From Agarophyton chilense (lineage: Eukaryota > Rhodophyta > Florideophyceae > Gracilariales > Gracilariaceae), in the NCBI GenBank assembly GCA_030374765.1, contig JARGXX010000079.1:1240001-1304000 (forward strand): DNA of 64,000 nt. The letters run 5' to 3'. Each line of letters begins with the position of its first letter. The first letter of the stretch is position 1. Shown here piece after piece: positions 1 to 11,700 of the stretch. Position numbers and translations under genes: made by a program. Below the pieces are notes generated by a model. That model was given only the letters and a program-made list of their open reading frames with translations. It was not told the DNA's origin and made no database searches.

Positions 1-314
1 CGATATACCACACAGAAAACAGGAAAGGTTGCACTATAGAGCGTTGTGAACGTCACTTCAAAATTTATGACGTACTGTAATCGTACTGTACGTTTGCATG
101 CATACTTTATGTGGAACTGAAATTGAACAGCTGAACATTTGTTTTAACGTACGAAGTGAGGGTTGTCGCGGTTAGCTGAGCAGTGAAAGCGAACTACGAA
201 AATACGTCCAGGAGCAAGCTTTACAGCTTCCGGTTCAAAATGGCTTTGGTTCTGCTACAGGACAAAAATATGCGCGGCCTCTAGTACGAAGGTATGTGCC
301 GTGGGGTAAAACGC
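1..314. other. intergenic, 3' of the diflavin reductase
   Basis: No open frame with protein-like content is visible. This is the downstream flank of the minus-strand reductase gene, so it probably holds its 3' UTR. Confidence 0.5.
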
Positions 315-2156
315 CTACGATATCCATACATCCCTTTGGTATCGTTTCTGGTCGGCTAAGAGTTGCAAGTACGTCTTTGCTTGTTCAAGTGTGAAACCGC
401 TGCATTCAACGATGATGTCCCCTAAAGCGTTGTCAACATCTGCCGACATGTGCCTGCCATCTCCGCAAACGTATAAATGGGCACCTTGTTCCATGAGCTC
501 CCACAACTGCTGTGCACACTCCTTCATTCGATGTTGCACGTACATTTTTTGCGGGCCATCTCGAGAAAAGGCCGTGTAAAGCTTGAGATGGCCTTTTTCC
601 GCAAGCTTGCGCAACTTTTCTTTGTAGAGAAAGTCTTGCGATTGATGACGGCATCCGAAGAAGAGCCAGTTTTGACCCGATGCATTTCCGGCAAGTCTTT
701 CCTCCACAAAGGCAATGAATGGAGCAATGCCCGTGCCCGGTCCGATCATGACAATGGGCTTTGTGTTGTCTTTCGGTAAACGGAAATTGGGATTCCTTGA
801 AATGAAAATAGGGACCTTGGTCTTGTTGACAACGCAGCGGTCCGTGAGATACGTGCTTGCCACGCCTTGGCGATCAACGTTCAAAGATGTGTAACGTAAG
901 ACGTCAACAGTTATTGCTATTCGATCAGCGCGAGAGATAGGGGTGGAAGAAATGGAATAATAGCGGGCGTGTAGTGGGCGCAAGTGATCGACAAGCTGTT
1001 GCGGTGAAACAGGAACAGTTTTAAAATCGCACAGAATCTCAAAAACTTCACGTTGGTGCAGGTAATCATTGCCCAACTCGGTAAGCGAGAAGTGGGCAAG
1101 ATCATTACCCAAAATGCGGGCGGCAAGCTGTTGCTCCGAAGATTGGGTGGAGCGACGTGCAAGGTGGGCCACAAGCTCCGGTTTGACGGTGGCAATATCG
1201 AGGTGGTGGGTGAGGGCTTCCTCAAGTGAGAGCGTTCGGTCTTTGAGCTGCAGACGAACAAGCTCGTGGCCGTTGACAGCCATCAAAAGTAACAAACGCG
1301 TGACGTGTTGAAGATTATTGCTCGGAATGACGGCGAGTGCATCTCCCACAGTGTATTGGATGTGGTCGGGCTCCACGGCGAACTCGACGCGGACAACCTC
1401 CTTGGGGTGTGGCACGTGGAGGGTTTGCGACGTGAGGGACGTGCGACTGCACATGGTGGCCATGTAGGGATTGTTGGCGGAGTAGCGCACGGTGTTGCGA
1501 TTGGAGGTGAGGTATTTGAGCAAAGCGGCCGGCAGGTAATCCGAGGGCGACTGAGGCGGAGATTGGACAAACGGGGCTATGGCTGACGAAACGCGATCGG
1601 TCCAGTTTTGTATGAGCTGCCAGTTTTCTTGGTTGACGTCGGTTCTGGGCACAAGTCGCGGGCATGTGGCGAAAAGGGCATCGAAGATAGCGCCAGCTCG
1701 ACAGAAGTGCGGGTAGGCGCGGTCGCCTAGAGCAAGCACAGCGACGTGCAAAGAAGCGGGCAGCAAAATGTGACTCGCAGCAAGGGCGTCGCGAAAGTCG
1801 GCGGCCTCGGTGGGCGGCACCCCGTCGCCCGTGGTAGAGCAGATGAAGAGCATGAAGGTCTCAGAGGCGAAGTCGACGAGGGAGTAGTGCGACACATTGA
1901 GCACCCTGACGGAGACGAACGGGGCGAGACAAGCAGCAACATGCAACGCCACCTCGCGTGCAAAGCCGTACTCGGTGGCGTAGAGCACGAGCAGCGGCGG
2001 GCGTTGAGCACATGAATAACGCAACGCCTCGTCGCGAAGACGCCGCAGCTCAGCAGACAACGGCGGTGCGACGGCCGCACGGCGCGCCGCTTTCGCCACG
2101 AAGATGCGGCGATACGCAAACAGCAACGCAGCGAGCGCGAGCAACAACGTCCACAT
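315..2156 (-). CDS. membrane-anchored NADPH diflavin reductase, cytochrome P450 reductase-like
   Basis: Single-exon protein of 613 residues starting at a true ATG. Residues 3-20 form a hydrophobic anchor followed by basic residues. A flavodoxin-like FMN domain follows (YATEYGFA, STTGDGVPPTEAADF, ALGDRAYPHF). Next comes a ferredoxin-reductase-type FAD domain (RYYSISSTP, GVASTYLTDR) and an NADPH module (GPGTGIAPF, AFSRDG, YVCGDGRHM). The protein ends KRYQRDVWIS; a near-terminal Trp that stacks on the flavin is typical of P450 reductases. The family moves electrons from NADPH through FAD and FMN to P450s or other haem partners at the ER. Some FMN-domain motifs look more like sulfite or methionine synthase reductase, so the acceptor is uncertain. 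It is slightly shorter than the usual 650-700 residues. It diverges from the PFP gene. Confidence 0.85.
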   Translation of the reverse strand: MWTLLLALAALLFAYRRIFVAKAARRAAVAPPLSAELRRLRDEALRYSCAQRPPLLVLYATEYGFAREVALHVAACLAPFVSVRVLNVSHYSLVDFASETFMLFICSTTGDGVPPTEAADFRDALAASHILLPASLHVAVLALGDRAYPHFCRAGAIFDALFATCPRLVPRTDVNQENWQLIQNWTDRVSSAIAPFVQSPPQSPSDYLPAALLKYLTSNRNTVRYSANNPYMATMCSRTSLTSQTLHVPHPKEVVRVEFAVEPDHIQYTVGDALAVIPSNNLQHVTRLLLLMAVNGHELVRLQLKDRTLSLEEALTHHLDIATVKPELVAHLARRSTQSSEQQLAARILGNDLAHFSLTELGNDYLHQREVFEILCDFKTVPVSPQQLVDHLRPLHARYYSISSTPISRADRIAITVDVLRYTSLNVDRQGVASTYLTDRCVVNKTKVPIFISRNPNFRLPKDNTKPIVMIGPGTGIAPFIAFVEERLAGNASGQNWLFFGCRHQSQDFLYKEKLRKLAEKGHLKLYTAFSRDGPQKMYVQHRMKECAQQLWELMEQGAHLYVCGDGRHMSADVDNALGDIIVECSGFTLEQAKTYLQLLADQKRYQRDVWIS

Positions 2157-2548
2157 TGTAAAGGGCGCGGCGCGACAGCGAACTGTGTGAATGCGTCGCT
2201 ACGATTTACATGGCATCGCATCAATGCGACACGCACGCGCTCTCGCAGTGGGCGCGCTGTGCGCAACCTGGCCGTGTGCTGTTGTGGCGATGTGGCGTGC
2301 CATGCGCGCTTCCATTGGCTGTTGTTTCTGCCAAATCTGCGCGCAGCCAATCGGCGTGCGGTTTGCGCGTGTCACGCATGAGAGCCTTGTGGTGTCTGAG
2401 CGAGGAGCTCAGCGCCCGCACGGCGACTTAAAGGCGCCTACTTCCCCCCCCCCCCCCCCCCCCCCGACTCGTTGCCGGCTGCTGCTCTCCGCCCGCCTGA
2501 CGCTGTTCCGCTGTCTTCTTCCGTTTTCTTCTATAGCCCCTTACCGCC
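2157..2548. promoter_or_regulatory. divergent promoter region between diflavin reductase and PFP
   Basis: This 392-bp gap separates two head-to-head start codons, so it must hold both promoters. The PFP side carries a long C run and a pyrimidine-rich leader ending in CCGCC before the ATG. No TATA box is obvious. Promoter function is inferred from gene orientation only. Confidence 0.5.
2444..2465 (+). repeat. poly-C tract (C22)
   Basis: Uninterrupted run of 22 C on the sense strand, 83 bp upstream of the PFP start codon. Similar sense-strand C tracts precede other genes in this window. Confidence 0.95.
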
Positions 2549-4288
2549 ATGACCTCCAAGCCCGCCACCGCCGCCACCACCACCACCCGCCTGCCCAACC
2601 CCACCCTCGTGGCTGTGCGCACGTCCAAACCGCTCTCAGACCTGGCGCGCGAGCACCATAACCTGTCCCCGCTGCAGCGAGCCCGTCTGCAGTACAACCC
2701 GCGCTACAACCATGTCCTAGCCGAGCCCGCCGCCGTCGTCCTGGTTGACGGCGACCGCACCACGGCCGCCTTCGATCACCACCTCGTCAGTCAGCTTTTC
2801 CCCAACCTGTACGGCCAGCCCTCCGTCTCTTTTGAATCTCATCCTCCTGTTTCCACTTCACCCAAGACCGTCGGTGTCGTGCTGTCCGGTGGTCCGGCTC
2901 CGGGCGGACACAATGTCATCTGCGGTATGTTCGACTTCATCTCCAAGCTCAACTCCCAATCCAAGCTTCTCGGCTTCCTCTCTGGCCCGGACGGCTTGCT
3001 CAAAGCTGACTACGTCCAGCTTGATGCCGACATCGTCGCTCCGTACCGCAACCAAGGGGGCTTCCACATGATTGGTTCCGGTCGCACCAAGATTGAGACC
3101 CCCGCCCAGTTCCAAGCCGTTCGAGATGCTGTGCAACGCCTCGATCTCGATGCACTCGTCATTATCGGCGGCGATGATAGCAACAGCAATGCCATGAAAC
3201 TGGCTGAGGACTTCAGAGATCATGGCCTCAAGTGTTGTGTCAATGGTGCTCCAAAAACAATTGATAATGACTTGCGGAATGCCCAAGTTCAGGTGTCCTT
3301 TGGTTTTGATACCGCCTCGAAAAGCTACTGCGAGAGCGTTGCCAGTCTGGCTTTTGACGCTATTTCTGCTCGCAAGGCCTACCACTTTGTCCGTGTCATG
3401 GGAAGATCAGCCAGTCACATAGCTCTGGAATGTGCATTGCAAACTCATCCCAACCTCTGTTTCATTGGAGAAGAGGTCAAGAACAATTCCATCACTCTCA
3501 CCGACATAGTTGACCAGATTGTCAATTTGGTTGTTGAACGGGCAGCTATGGGGAAGAACTACGGTATCATCGTCCTCCCAGAGGGGCTTGTGGAGTTCAT
3601 GCCGGATGTTGAGGCTCTAATCTCTGACCTCAATGAAATCCTTGCCGACGCCGACAAGACTCTCACCCGTGACGAAGTTGCTGCTGCCCTGACCCCCACC
3701 AACGCAAAGTTGTTTGTCAAGCTACCAGAAGCAATCGCCAATCAGCTCATGCTTGAGCGTGACCCTCACGGCAATGTGCAGGTCGCTAAAATTGAAGCGG
3801 AACGTCTGCTCATCGGTATGGTTTCTGCCCAGCTTTCGTTGCTCAAGAAACGAGGAGAATATACTGGTAAGTTTTCCGGCACACCACATTACCTCGGCTA
3901 TGAGGGAAGATGTGCCATGCCTTCCAACTTTGACACAAACTACACGTACGGGCTAGGACGCGTTGCAGCAGCGCTGTGCTGCAATAATAAGTCCGGCTAT
4001 ATTGCTACGCTGTCAAACCTCACAAAACCACCGGAGGAGTGGGTGCCTGCAGGTTTCCCACTTACGATGATGATGAACATTGAAAGAAGGCATGGTAAGG
4101 ATACCGCTGTAATCAAAAAGATGCTTGTCGATCTGGAGGGTGCTCCGTTCACCAAGTTCGCCCAAGACCGCGATTCATGGAGGCTAGGCGATGAATACCG
4201 CAGTCCGGGAACTTCTCAGTACTGGGGACCGACCGCCGACGCTGTGACTATCTCTCTGCAGTTGGAAGCTGCGGCCACTGCTCAGTAG
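2549..4288 (+). CDS. PFP: pyrophosphate--fructose 6-phosphate 1-phosphotransferase (PPi-PFK)
   Basis: 579 residues, single exon, ATG in a good context (CCGCCATGA). The PFK fold is shown by SGGPAPGGHN at residues 113-122, GGDDSNSNA at 207-215 and PKTIDND at 235-241. Asp in GGDD, where ATP-PFKs have Gly, together with the Lys of PKTIDND, is the established signature of PPi-dependent enzymes. The enzyme reversibly phosphorylates fructose 6-phosphate with PPi in cytosolic glycolysis and gluconeogenesis. Length fits the long PFP clade (about 550-610), as in plant PFP and spirochaete enzymes. No transit peptide is evident; the first 45 residues are Ala/Thr/Pro-rich and probably disordered. The catalytic and PPi motifs are intact, so this is a catalytic (beta-type) subunit. 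Confidence 0.95.
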   Translation: MTSKPATAATTTTRLPNPTLVAVRTSKPLSDLAREHHNLSPLQRARLQYNPRYNHVLAEPAAVVLVDGDRTTAAFDHHLVSQLFPNLYGQPSVSFESHPPVSTSPKTVGVVLSGGPAPGGHNVICGMFDFISKLNSQSKLLGFLSGPDGLLKADYVQLDADIVAPYRNQGGFHMIGSGRTKIETPAQFQAVRDAVQRLDLDALVIIGGDDSNSNAMKLAEDFRDHGLKCCVNGAPKTIDNDLRNAQVQVSFGFDTASKSYCESVASLAFDAISARKAYHFVRVMGRSASHIALECALQTHPNLCFIGEEVKNNSITLTDIVDQIVNLVVERAAMGKNYGIIVLPEGLVEFMPDVEALISDLNEILADADKTLTRDEVAAALTPTNAKLFVKLPEAIANQLMLERDPHGNVQVAKIEAERLLIGMVSAQLSLLKKRGEYTGKFSGTPHYLGYEGRCAMPSNFDTNYTYGLGRVAAALCCNNKSGYIATLSNLTKPPEEWVPAGFPLTMMMNIERRHGKDTAVIKKMLVDLEGAPFTKFAQDRDSWRLGDEYRSPGTSQYWGPTADAVTISLQLEAAATAQ

Positions 4289-5102
4289 CCTTCACCGTTC
4301 ATAGCTCTTTTCAATAAGGAGGATGGGCTGTTTTACAGCGTTTTTCGGTTTCAGGCACATGGGTCTAGGCCATGGAATACATATTGTAATACGGGGCAGA
4401 AAGGGCACGGGCCTGTTCCCAATTTTGTATGATCCTATAGGTCGTTGACCTTTAATGCAGAGAATAAACATGCGGGGACGCAGTCCATTTTGTCACCATT
4501 ATGCACTGCCTTTGCTTAGCCATCCATGTTTGGCGAGAATCTTCATTCGACACGAGATTTGCCAATAACCCCTTCCTACGCTGGTAGTAGAGACTCATGT
4601 TCTGGTCTGACAAGCGTCGGCCATCACTCTTTGTTGCGCACTGTGGTGTACGCGAATCAAAACCCGGTGGAGGATTTTTATCACTTGTCACAAAAAAGAC
4701 ATTCCAGTTTATTCATTGTTATGGTGTTCGGTGCAGCGTAGATTTGGAGACCGCGGAAGTGCTTTCCCAGACAGAATGAAGTGAAACTCTGTGAAGGGGG
4801 TCTTTACAGAAGACTTGTCGTCCCCTCTGTAACTTATCTGCACGAAAACCCCCCTCAGAGAACCTATAACAGAAACACGGGCCGGCGTACAAACACAGGC
4901 TTCCATTTGGTGGAGCAGAAAGAAGGCTTCCAAAGCCAACCGAATCAACCCCTATTCACGTATATAAAATATGTAAGCCGTTTGTCAATGGTCTACAGTC
5001 GTAGTTCAGACACAGAGGCTTCGAAGGATGGTGTGGACCAATAAACGCCTGAAGCGAAGAACTACTTTTGAATGGTTGAGCATCTCGAAAGCTCTTCTTT
5101 TT
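4289..5102. other. intergenic between convergent PFP and PRP39
   Basis: Convergent 3' flanks of PFP (plus) and PRP39 (minus). An AATAAA hexamer near 4463 could serve PFP polyadenylation. The short frames here show no family features. Nothing else is recognised. Confidence 0.5.
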
Positions 5103-7727
5103 TTACCTTGTCCTCGCCTGCTTGGCAGCTTGCCGCGCTCGAAAGACATCAGATGCTCCCATAACACCCATACCAACGGCTGCTGAGGTTGTAATGTGTG
5201 TCGCTTCTTCAACTTTCCTCTTTTTCGAGCCAACACTTTCCTTTCCATTTCTTGGTCCTCCTGCATTTCTGCCTGCAGGCGTGTCAAGGAATGAGTCGGG
5301 GGTGGTTTCAATCATACGAAACAATACATCCGGGTTTGGAGGTGGTGCTGCGACAGGTGGCAGCGCGGATGCCATTCTTTGTAGCATCTCGATGGCCACC
5401 TTCAGAACAGACCCCTTCCCCTCATCACCGCTTCGCCGTGGTGATACTCCGTTCCCCATTGTTTCCTTGCTTGCACCTGATGCACCAACCCTTCTACCAG
5501 TTCTGGGATCCCGACGACCCCCACCTGCAGAGCTAGCACCCGTAGTCTTGGCTGAAACGCCAGCTCGGTTCCCATTGATAGCCCCCAATTCGTTTTCGGA
5601 AAAGCCTTCGAACCCAAGGAAGCGTGATCTTCTCAGTACCTCGTTGACGACTGTTTCGGGGCGCCCGACTCCGCTTTCTTTCCACAGTGATTCTACCTCG
5701 TCTACGGTGGATACATCACCAATCAGTTCCTCGAGATCAATCCACAGTTCCCACAATCGACGAACTTCCGCTGGTGTGCCTTTTGCATCTGGCATTACTT
5801 TCTTGAGAATCACCCGGGCGTACTCTAGATCACCTGTACCCCATAACCAGTTGACGTATTCCGTAGTCATAACCGCATTCTTTGCAAAATTCTTTAGCCC
5901 GAACTCAAATACATTCCGCGCCACCTTGCTATCTTTGTTAGTAGAGAACTCCATCAATGCAGCTGCGACATATACGCTTGGATGGGTTCCTTTCGGATCT
6001 TTTCTCGCACGTCCGAAGACTTTTCTGGCTGCATCTCTTCCATCGTGTTTTCGAGTAGCTCTCATTAAATGAACATATGTGAGAGGAGATGGATGTGACT
6101 TGCACAGTGCGTCTAGAGCAGCAACGCCCTTGCCCGGTTCTGCAATTCGAGTGTACAACCAACTGGTGTGGGCGTGCAAGGCAACGCTATGGGGAACAGC
6201 CATGATTGCTCGTTCCAGAATAGGCTCCAAAGATTCTGCCATATTCTTTGCGAGGTTTGAGTTAGCGTTTGAGTTTGAGTCCTTATTTTCATGACCTTTC
6301 CCAAGCGTTTGCTTTAGTTCAACACTGAATGTGCTGTGAACATATGAGAGGTACTCTATCCAGAAGTCTGGATACCGATGCATTGGTGCGAGAGCACTCT
6401 CATAGGCATGTATCACACGCTCATGAAGATCACTGTCTGCCAATGACGACGGATTTGATCTCTCATGTAGAATAAATCTGCGCCATTGTTGGGCTTGTGA
6501 TGATTCCTTTGCACGCCCTCGTGGGGGAACTGGTAGCGTTGAGAGAGTTAAGCCTTCGCGTCTTGTTTTACGTGCCCGGAACTCTGCACGGGCGTCGATA
6601 TTCTTGGGTTGGTTTTCAGCCAGATGGGTTCGACCGATCTCTTTGTTGGTATTACTTGTTTGTTCAAAAGTTGTATAGTCTCGCCAGAATGCATCTAGAT
6701 TGTGCATAGGCGTTCGGACCTGTCGCAGACAATGATTCAAAAAAAAATTGTACATAAAGAGAGTGTACGAAACGAGTGGTTAGTGAATGTTTGTTCTTGC
6801 AGTCTCTCAATGTTTGTGCTTCATGTACTGCATCAGCATGCCCGCCCCCGCCAAAAAAAGGCGTTGTATATCTACGTGTGGAATTTAAGAACATTCAGGT
6901 GAAGTGGAGTATCGCAAGGATGAAGCGTAGTACGCTCGAACAAACAAGAGCCTACTTGAGGAGCCGTTTGGAATGGTGGTGCATAGAGACATTTGTTTTG
7001 ATGGAACAGTGAAGGCTAGTGTGCTCACAATGTCTACTATGAAAATGTAAGACAATATTCATGAGACGACACAAGACTTTGCACAAGACGCAGAAGGAAC
7101 AACATGAAGAGATAGACGAAATGTTCTTTTTTGAAGAAGGTGAAAACAGGGGCGGGCATGCGGTGAGTACAGAACGTACGGGGGCTGAGAAAGGCAAGGG
7201 CGATGTTGAGACAAAAGAATGGAAATCATTACCGCTCGTTGATAAACACGTCGTAATGCGTCTCGACGTTGACTATCCGACAGCATCGTTTGCTTCTTGA
7301 CGAACTCGATGTAGTGCGTCCAAAGCGGATGGGCATTAAGATCCAAGCCGGCACACTTTACGGCTCTTTCATGCACAGCAATGGCATCAGATTCAAGCTT
7401 GGAGCCGGGAATTTCCGCAGCCCTAGCACTGACGTAGGCAAGATAACTGCGCCAAAGGTCAATTGAAGTCGGGGCGCTCTTGACAGCACGATCGTAGATT
7501 GCAGTGATGGCATCGTGGTTTTCGGGTTGTTCGCGAGCAAGGTGTTCTGCGTACGAACGCCAAAACTTGCCGATGGGGGGGAATTGCTGGACAAGACGGT
7601 CGTACACGGGCTTTGCGGCGTCAAATGAAACCTTATCGGCTTCGGAGGCGAGAATGTGCCATCCGTCAATATCCCAGTGATCGGTTGCCACACGCCGCTC
7701 GCCATCAGCGGCGCGAGCTGAGTCCAT
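5103..7727 (-). CDS. PRPF39: pre-mRNA-processing factor 39 (HAT-repeat protein), two exons
   Basis: I join exon 1 (7727-7233) to exon 2 (6719-5103) across a 513-bp intron starting GTAATG and ending ACAG. The phase-0 junction reads YQRA then VRTPMHNLDAFWRDY, matching the PRP39 family. The product is about 703 residues made largely of HAT (half-a-TPR) helical repeats, with recurring W..Y/F pairs such as FWRSYAEHL, LWRSYLAYV and FWIEYLSYV. PRP39 is a U1 snRNP component that helps 5' splice-site recognition in the nucleus. The C-terminal 150 residues are basic and low complexity (GRRDPRTGRRV, KKRKVEE), with a likely nuclear localisation signal. The start is the first in-frame ATG (MDSARAADGERR); the frame further upstream has no ATG. 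The leader on the sense strand is strongly CT-rich. Confidence 0.88.
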
Positions 7728-8723
7728 TGCGAGAACAAAACGAGGAGGAGAGCGGGGAGGGAGCGAAGGGGGGAGAGGGGGAGGGGGGAGGGAAAGGGCC
7801 AGGGGACGCAAGATGAGTTATATGAAAGCACGAATAACTAGCTAGGCGTGCTGGACAAGGGAGAGCGAAACGGAAAGAGGGGGCCGGGGGGGGGGCAAAG
7901 GCGGGATAGAAGGGTATGAAATGGAAGAGGGGCAAAGTTGAAGGCGCTCCGGCTCGTGCGGCAGGAGCGCAGCAGATTGGAAGCAGCACCGACAACGGGA
8001 AGGCGCAGCGCTCGCGCGTGAAGTGGATGAGAATGATGGCGTCGTTTTTTTGGCGTAGGTGCGCGCTGGCTGGCGAGATGATTACATATCCACATGTCCA
8101 AGGGAACATAAATTAGACCGCGCGCCATTGCGAAGCTTTCACCTGAAAATTCGCCAAAACCACTCGAGGCTATGAAACATTTTGTCTGCAATCGCCCCGA
8201 AATTTACACATGAGTTGCAATACCAACAGGCGACACTGCCTGCCACTCGTGCCAGGCCCCTTTATACTGGTGCCTCCACATGCACTGGTGCCTCCCGCCG
8301 CCGTGGTGCCAGACCGTCACCCACTTCAAGCCGTCACGGCTGCGAGCCGTGTCACCGCCTGCGTTACTCCTCTTCTCCTGTCTATTACTCTACCTACACC
8401 TGGCTCGCTAGCTACTTGTTCTTTTTCCCTGACCTCCACTTGAACACCAACACAAGCCAGCCACACTTCAATAGTAAGTGAATGTGCACTTTGAAGCCGG
8501 GCAGCTCATTGCAATGCGCATGTGGATATCTTCTAGTAAAACACAAGTCCGTCCGTTTACCACCAATTGCTGAGGTGCCGCCGTGCTCATGACACAAGAA
8601 CTGGTTCACAACCTCAGCTTCAAAATAAGCACAACTGCTGTTGCGTCGCTCTAACCTACATATCTTTTTGTCAACAACTTACAAAACCGGCATTCAGTAA
8701 AGCATACACCTATCCACAAACTT
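7728..8723. other. PRP39 5' flank and intergenic
   Basis: The first 170 bp upstream of PRP39 are purine-rich on the plus strand, that is C/T-rich on the sense strand, with runs of 6-10 G around 7741-7800 and 7880-7900. Around 8260-8310 there is a short imperfect repeat of CTGGTGCCTCC. No gene is recognised. Confidence 0.5.
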
Positions 8724-11700
8724 TTAACCCGCTCTTCGCTCGTTATACAACTCAATACACGTGTCGCGAGCATAAACATCAACATTCTCCAAGAAGGCAG
8801 CAAGCTTCGCGTCACCTAAAGGCGGAATCTTTCCATACATGGGCTCAGCTCCTTTGCATTTGAAGTTGAGAACCTTGTCGGTATCGTAGTTCTCTATGTG
8901 CACGTACCCATCACCATCAATGGAAGCGTGCCATCCACAGTCATTCGAGCGTTTGCTCTCCTTAACCACTCGTCGTTCATCAGGGTCGTACCTGTAACGA
9001 CAAACACTATTTCCGAGCAATCTTCCTGCGTAATGCAGCGAGTACGTTGTATCACGATGCCACAACAGCCTTTCCTTCTGCCTCGCTTCTTCTTCTCCGT
9101 CAAAACTCTCTAGAAACAAGCACATCTCTTCACCTCCTTCGCGCTTGGCATTCGCCACAAGTTTCGCAGCATCACAGAATCTCGAGCGAGCAATTTCATC
9201 TCCAGTGTAAATCAGTGTCCCTGATCCGTAGGGAGCCACCATATCCCTGTGTTGCTTGGGTAGCAAAACTACTTTTTCAGTCACATTATTCTCTGAATCA
9301 ATCTCCGGGCCAGATAACACTACAAACCCGCTTCGATTCCCATGGTTTTCTGCATGAAACAAACCTTCCTTCGTAACAGACATTCGAATAGATGAACTAC
9401 CAGTGTATGCGAAAATGGGTACCTTATCCCTGCTGTTATCCATAGATATGTGAAGCATTTGCCGATAGTATTGCACTGGATTATTCGAATCGAATCTCAC
9501 TTGCACTGTGACACACTTCCGACCTTCCACAGTGCCTTCTTTTTCTGACGTAATCGACAACACACAGTCATCGCAGCCGCTCATGGCATTCCTCAATCCC
9601 CCGAGCCAAACTTTGTAATGCACCGTCCGATAGGTCCCGTTCAAAACTCTCAAGCTCTGATACTGATATCTTGAGGGGTTTTTGTAAAAAGTAATTGTGG
9701 GCCTATCCACCGCAAAACCCGTCGCAGCTGGAACTCGATTCGGACTTTCCTCGACGAAAAGAGGAACGTGATAAACTGTAGACAACTTCACTGGACCACG
9801 TAGATAACCGGAAATAATGATTCGCAAATGGCCTTCTTTTGATGACATTCGCGTAATAATAACATTCGTCCTCTGTTGAGAATCAAGAGCCAACATTTTG
9901 TGACTAACTGTAGCTGCAGCATCCGACCCAACATGCTTCTTGATCTCCAGACTCACATGGATTGATGAGGATGATGCGTTAAACAAAGGAAGAATTGCTG
10001 ATCCACATGTTGCACGAATCCGAACACCATTCTCTCTTATACTGCGGGGCATTTTAATCTTGGGCTTGCGATTTTTCGCAAGTCTTCTGAATCCAAAATA
10101 CCTCTTCCCATCTTCTGCGCTTGTGTTTGTAGTGAAGCTCTGATGCGAAGATCTAGCTGCATTTTCCGGGCTCCTATCGATTTCCTCAGTACCATATTCA
10201 AATGCACTCGGAGATTCTCGCCTCTGAAAGTTTAGAGTAGTCAGCGTGCTACCCATTGTACTGTTGGACAGCTCTCTTGATGCTCTTACAGACGAATGTT
10301 TTGGGCCATGGTCGGATTTCACGGTATCAACGGCGTCATTTCCCTCCAGTTCAGAACGGATTGTCCCACTCTTGGCTTGACTGTCGCCGCGAGCAGATTC
10401 TTCAGCCCTTGGAATCGTCAGGCTGTTGGCGCTTTTCATTGCTGGGCCATTTTCGAGCTCAGAGAATTTCGCGTGGCCATTGCTTGGCTTTCCCGTGACG
10501 TTGTCTGTTGAAGAACCAACCTTCGTATGTATTTGAGACACATTCGAACCTCGTTCAGTTTCTCGGTCGCAGGGAGCACGTTTGGCGTCATTCTGGTTCA
10601 AGGATTTCTGACTGCGACTCTCGTTCTCTGTCAATCTCTTCAATCGTTCGGCCATACTCACAGAAACATAAGACCGATAGTTGCTTTTGAAGGACCTTTG
10701 ACCTTTCATTGGTACAATCTTATTGTCACATGAGGGGTTTTTCGCAGATTCGTTTTCTGAGACAGCCTCCTTACTAGGATGACTTCCATAGGGAGTCTTT
10801 TCTTTTCTATCTTGACCAGGTATCCATTTCGGAGGCTGGTGCAGGAACACTCGACAGTATTCCACAGGGTTTCCTGTATCAGTTGGTACTTCTTCAATAG
10901 CCCCAGGTGATACATGAATTGGAAGAGGCTCAATACTGATGCCTTCATTTCGGAACTTGCTCCCGTGGACTGCAATGCTCTTCAGATTCTTGAGTGATTT
11001 ACCAGAGTCGATGCTTTTTTCCTCCTTGTGAGAACTCTCGGGGGTGGATGGCAGCAGTCCAGAATGTGCACTATGTTCAAGAATGCAGTTTGCCTCTGGG
11101 TGCAGTGCGGACTCGGGATGACAGAATCTGTGTTCTCGCAGTTCATCGTCTTCAGGAGAGATGGGCCTGGGTACTTCATGTCCTGATTTATGATCCTCCG
11201 CTTCTACTGCACTGGTGGCCGTGAAGTTGAGCACATGATCGTATGCATGGTATAACTCAGCGTCGTCTTCTGGACAGACAGAAGCAGGTAGAATTGTTGC
11301 ATACTTAATTAGCGCAAATCCATAGAACTCATGATCTATAGCGGCTTCAGAGACCAGCTCAAACTTTGCCGAGAAATTGCAAGATTCGCCAAATGGAATG
11401 TACATAGGGATACAAAGTCTGGCATCATCTGAATTATGCCCAATAGAGAACACGCCAGATGCGCAATCTCTCATGAGAATGTTGAGCAAAAGAGGGGCAC
11501 CACCTTCCGTTTTGTTCCATATTCTCACAGATTTCTCCGAAGACTGGCAACCGGCCGGAAAATCTATGAAGGTTTCCGTTCTTGACACATCTGGAGCTTC
11601 TTCTTCAGTCTCTACTGCGATTATTGGCTCCGTCTTGCGGACACGGATTTCCACATTAGTTTCATACTCTTTTCCATCTTCGTCCGTCACAGTTAAAACG

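Noticed and set aside
5122..6072. 316-residue plus frame antisense to PRP39
   Set aside because: The HAT-repeat protein on minus explains the sequence; the plus frame is Ser/Pro-rich and featureless.
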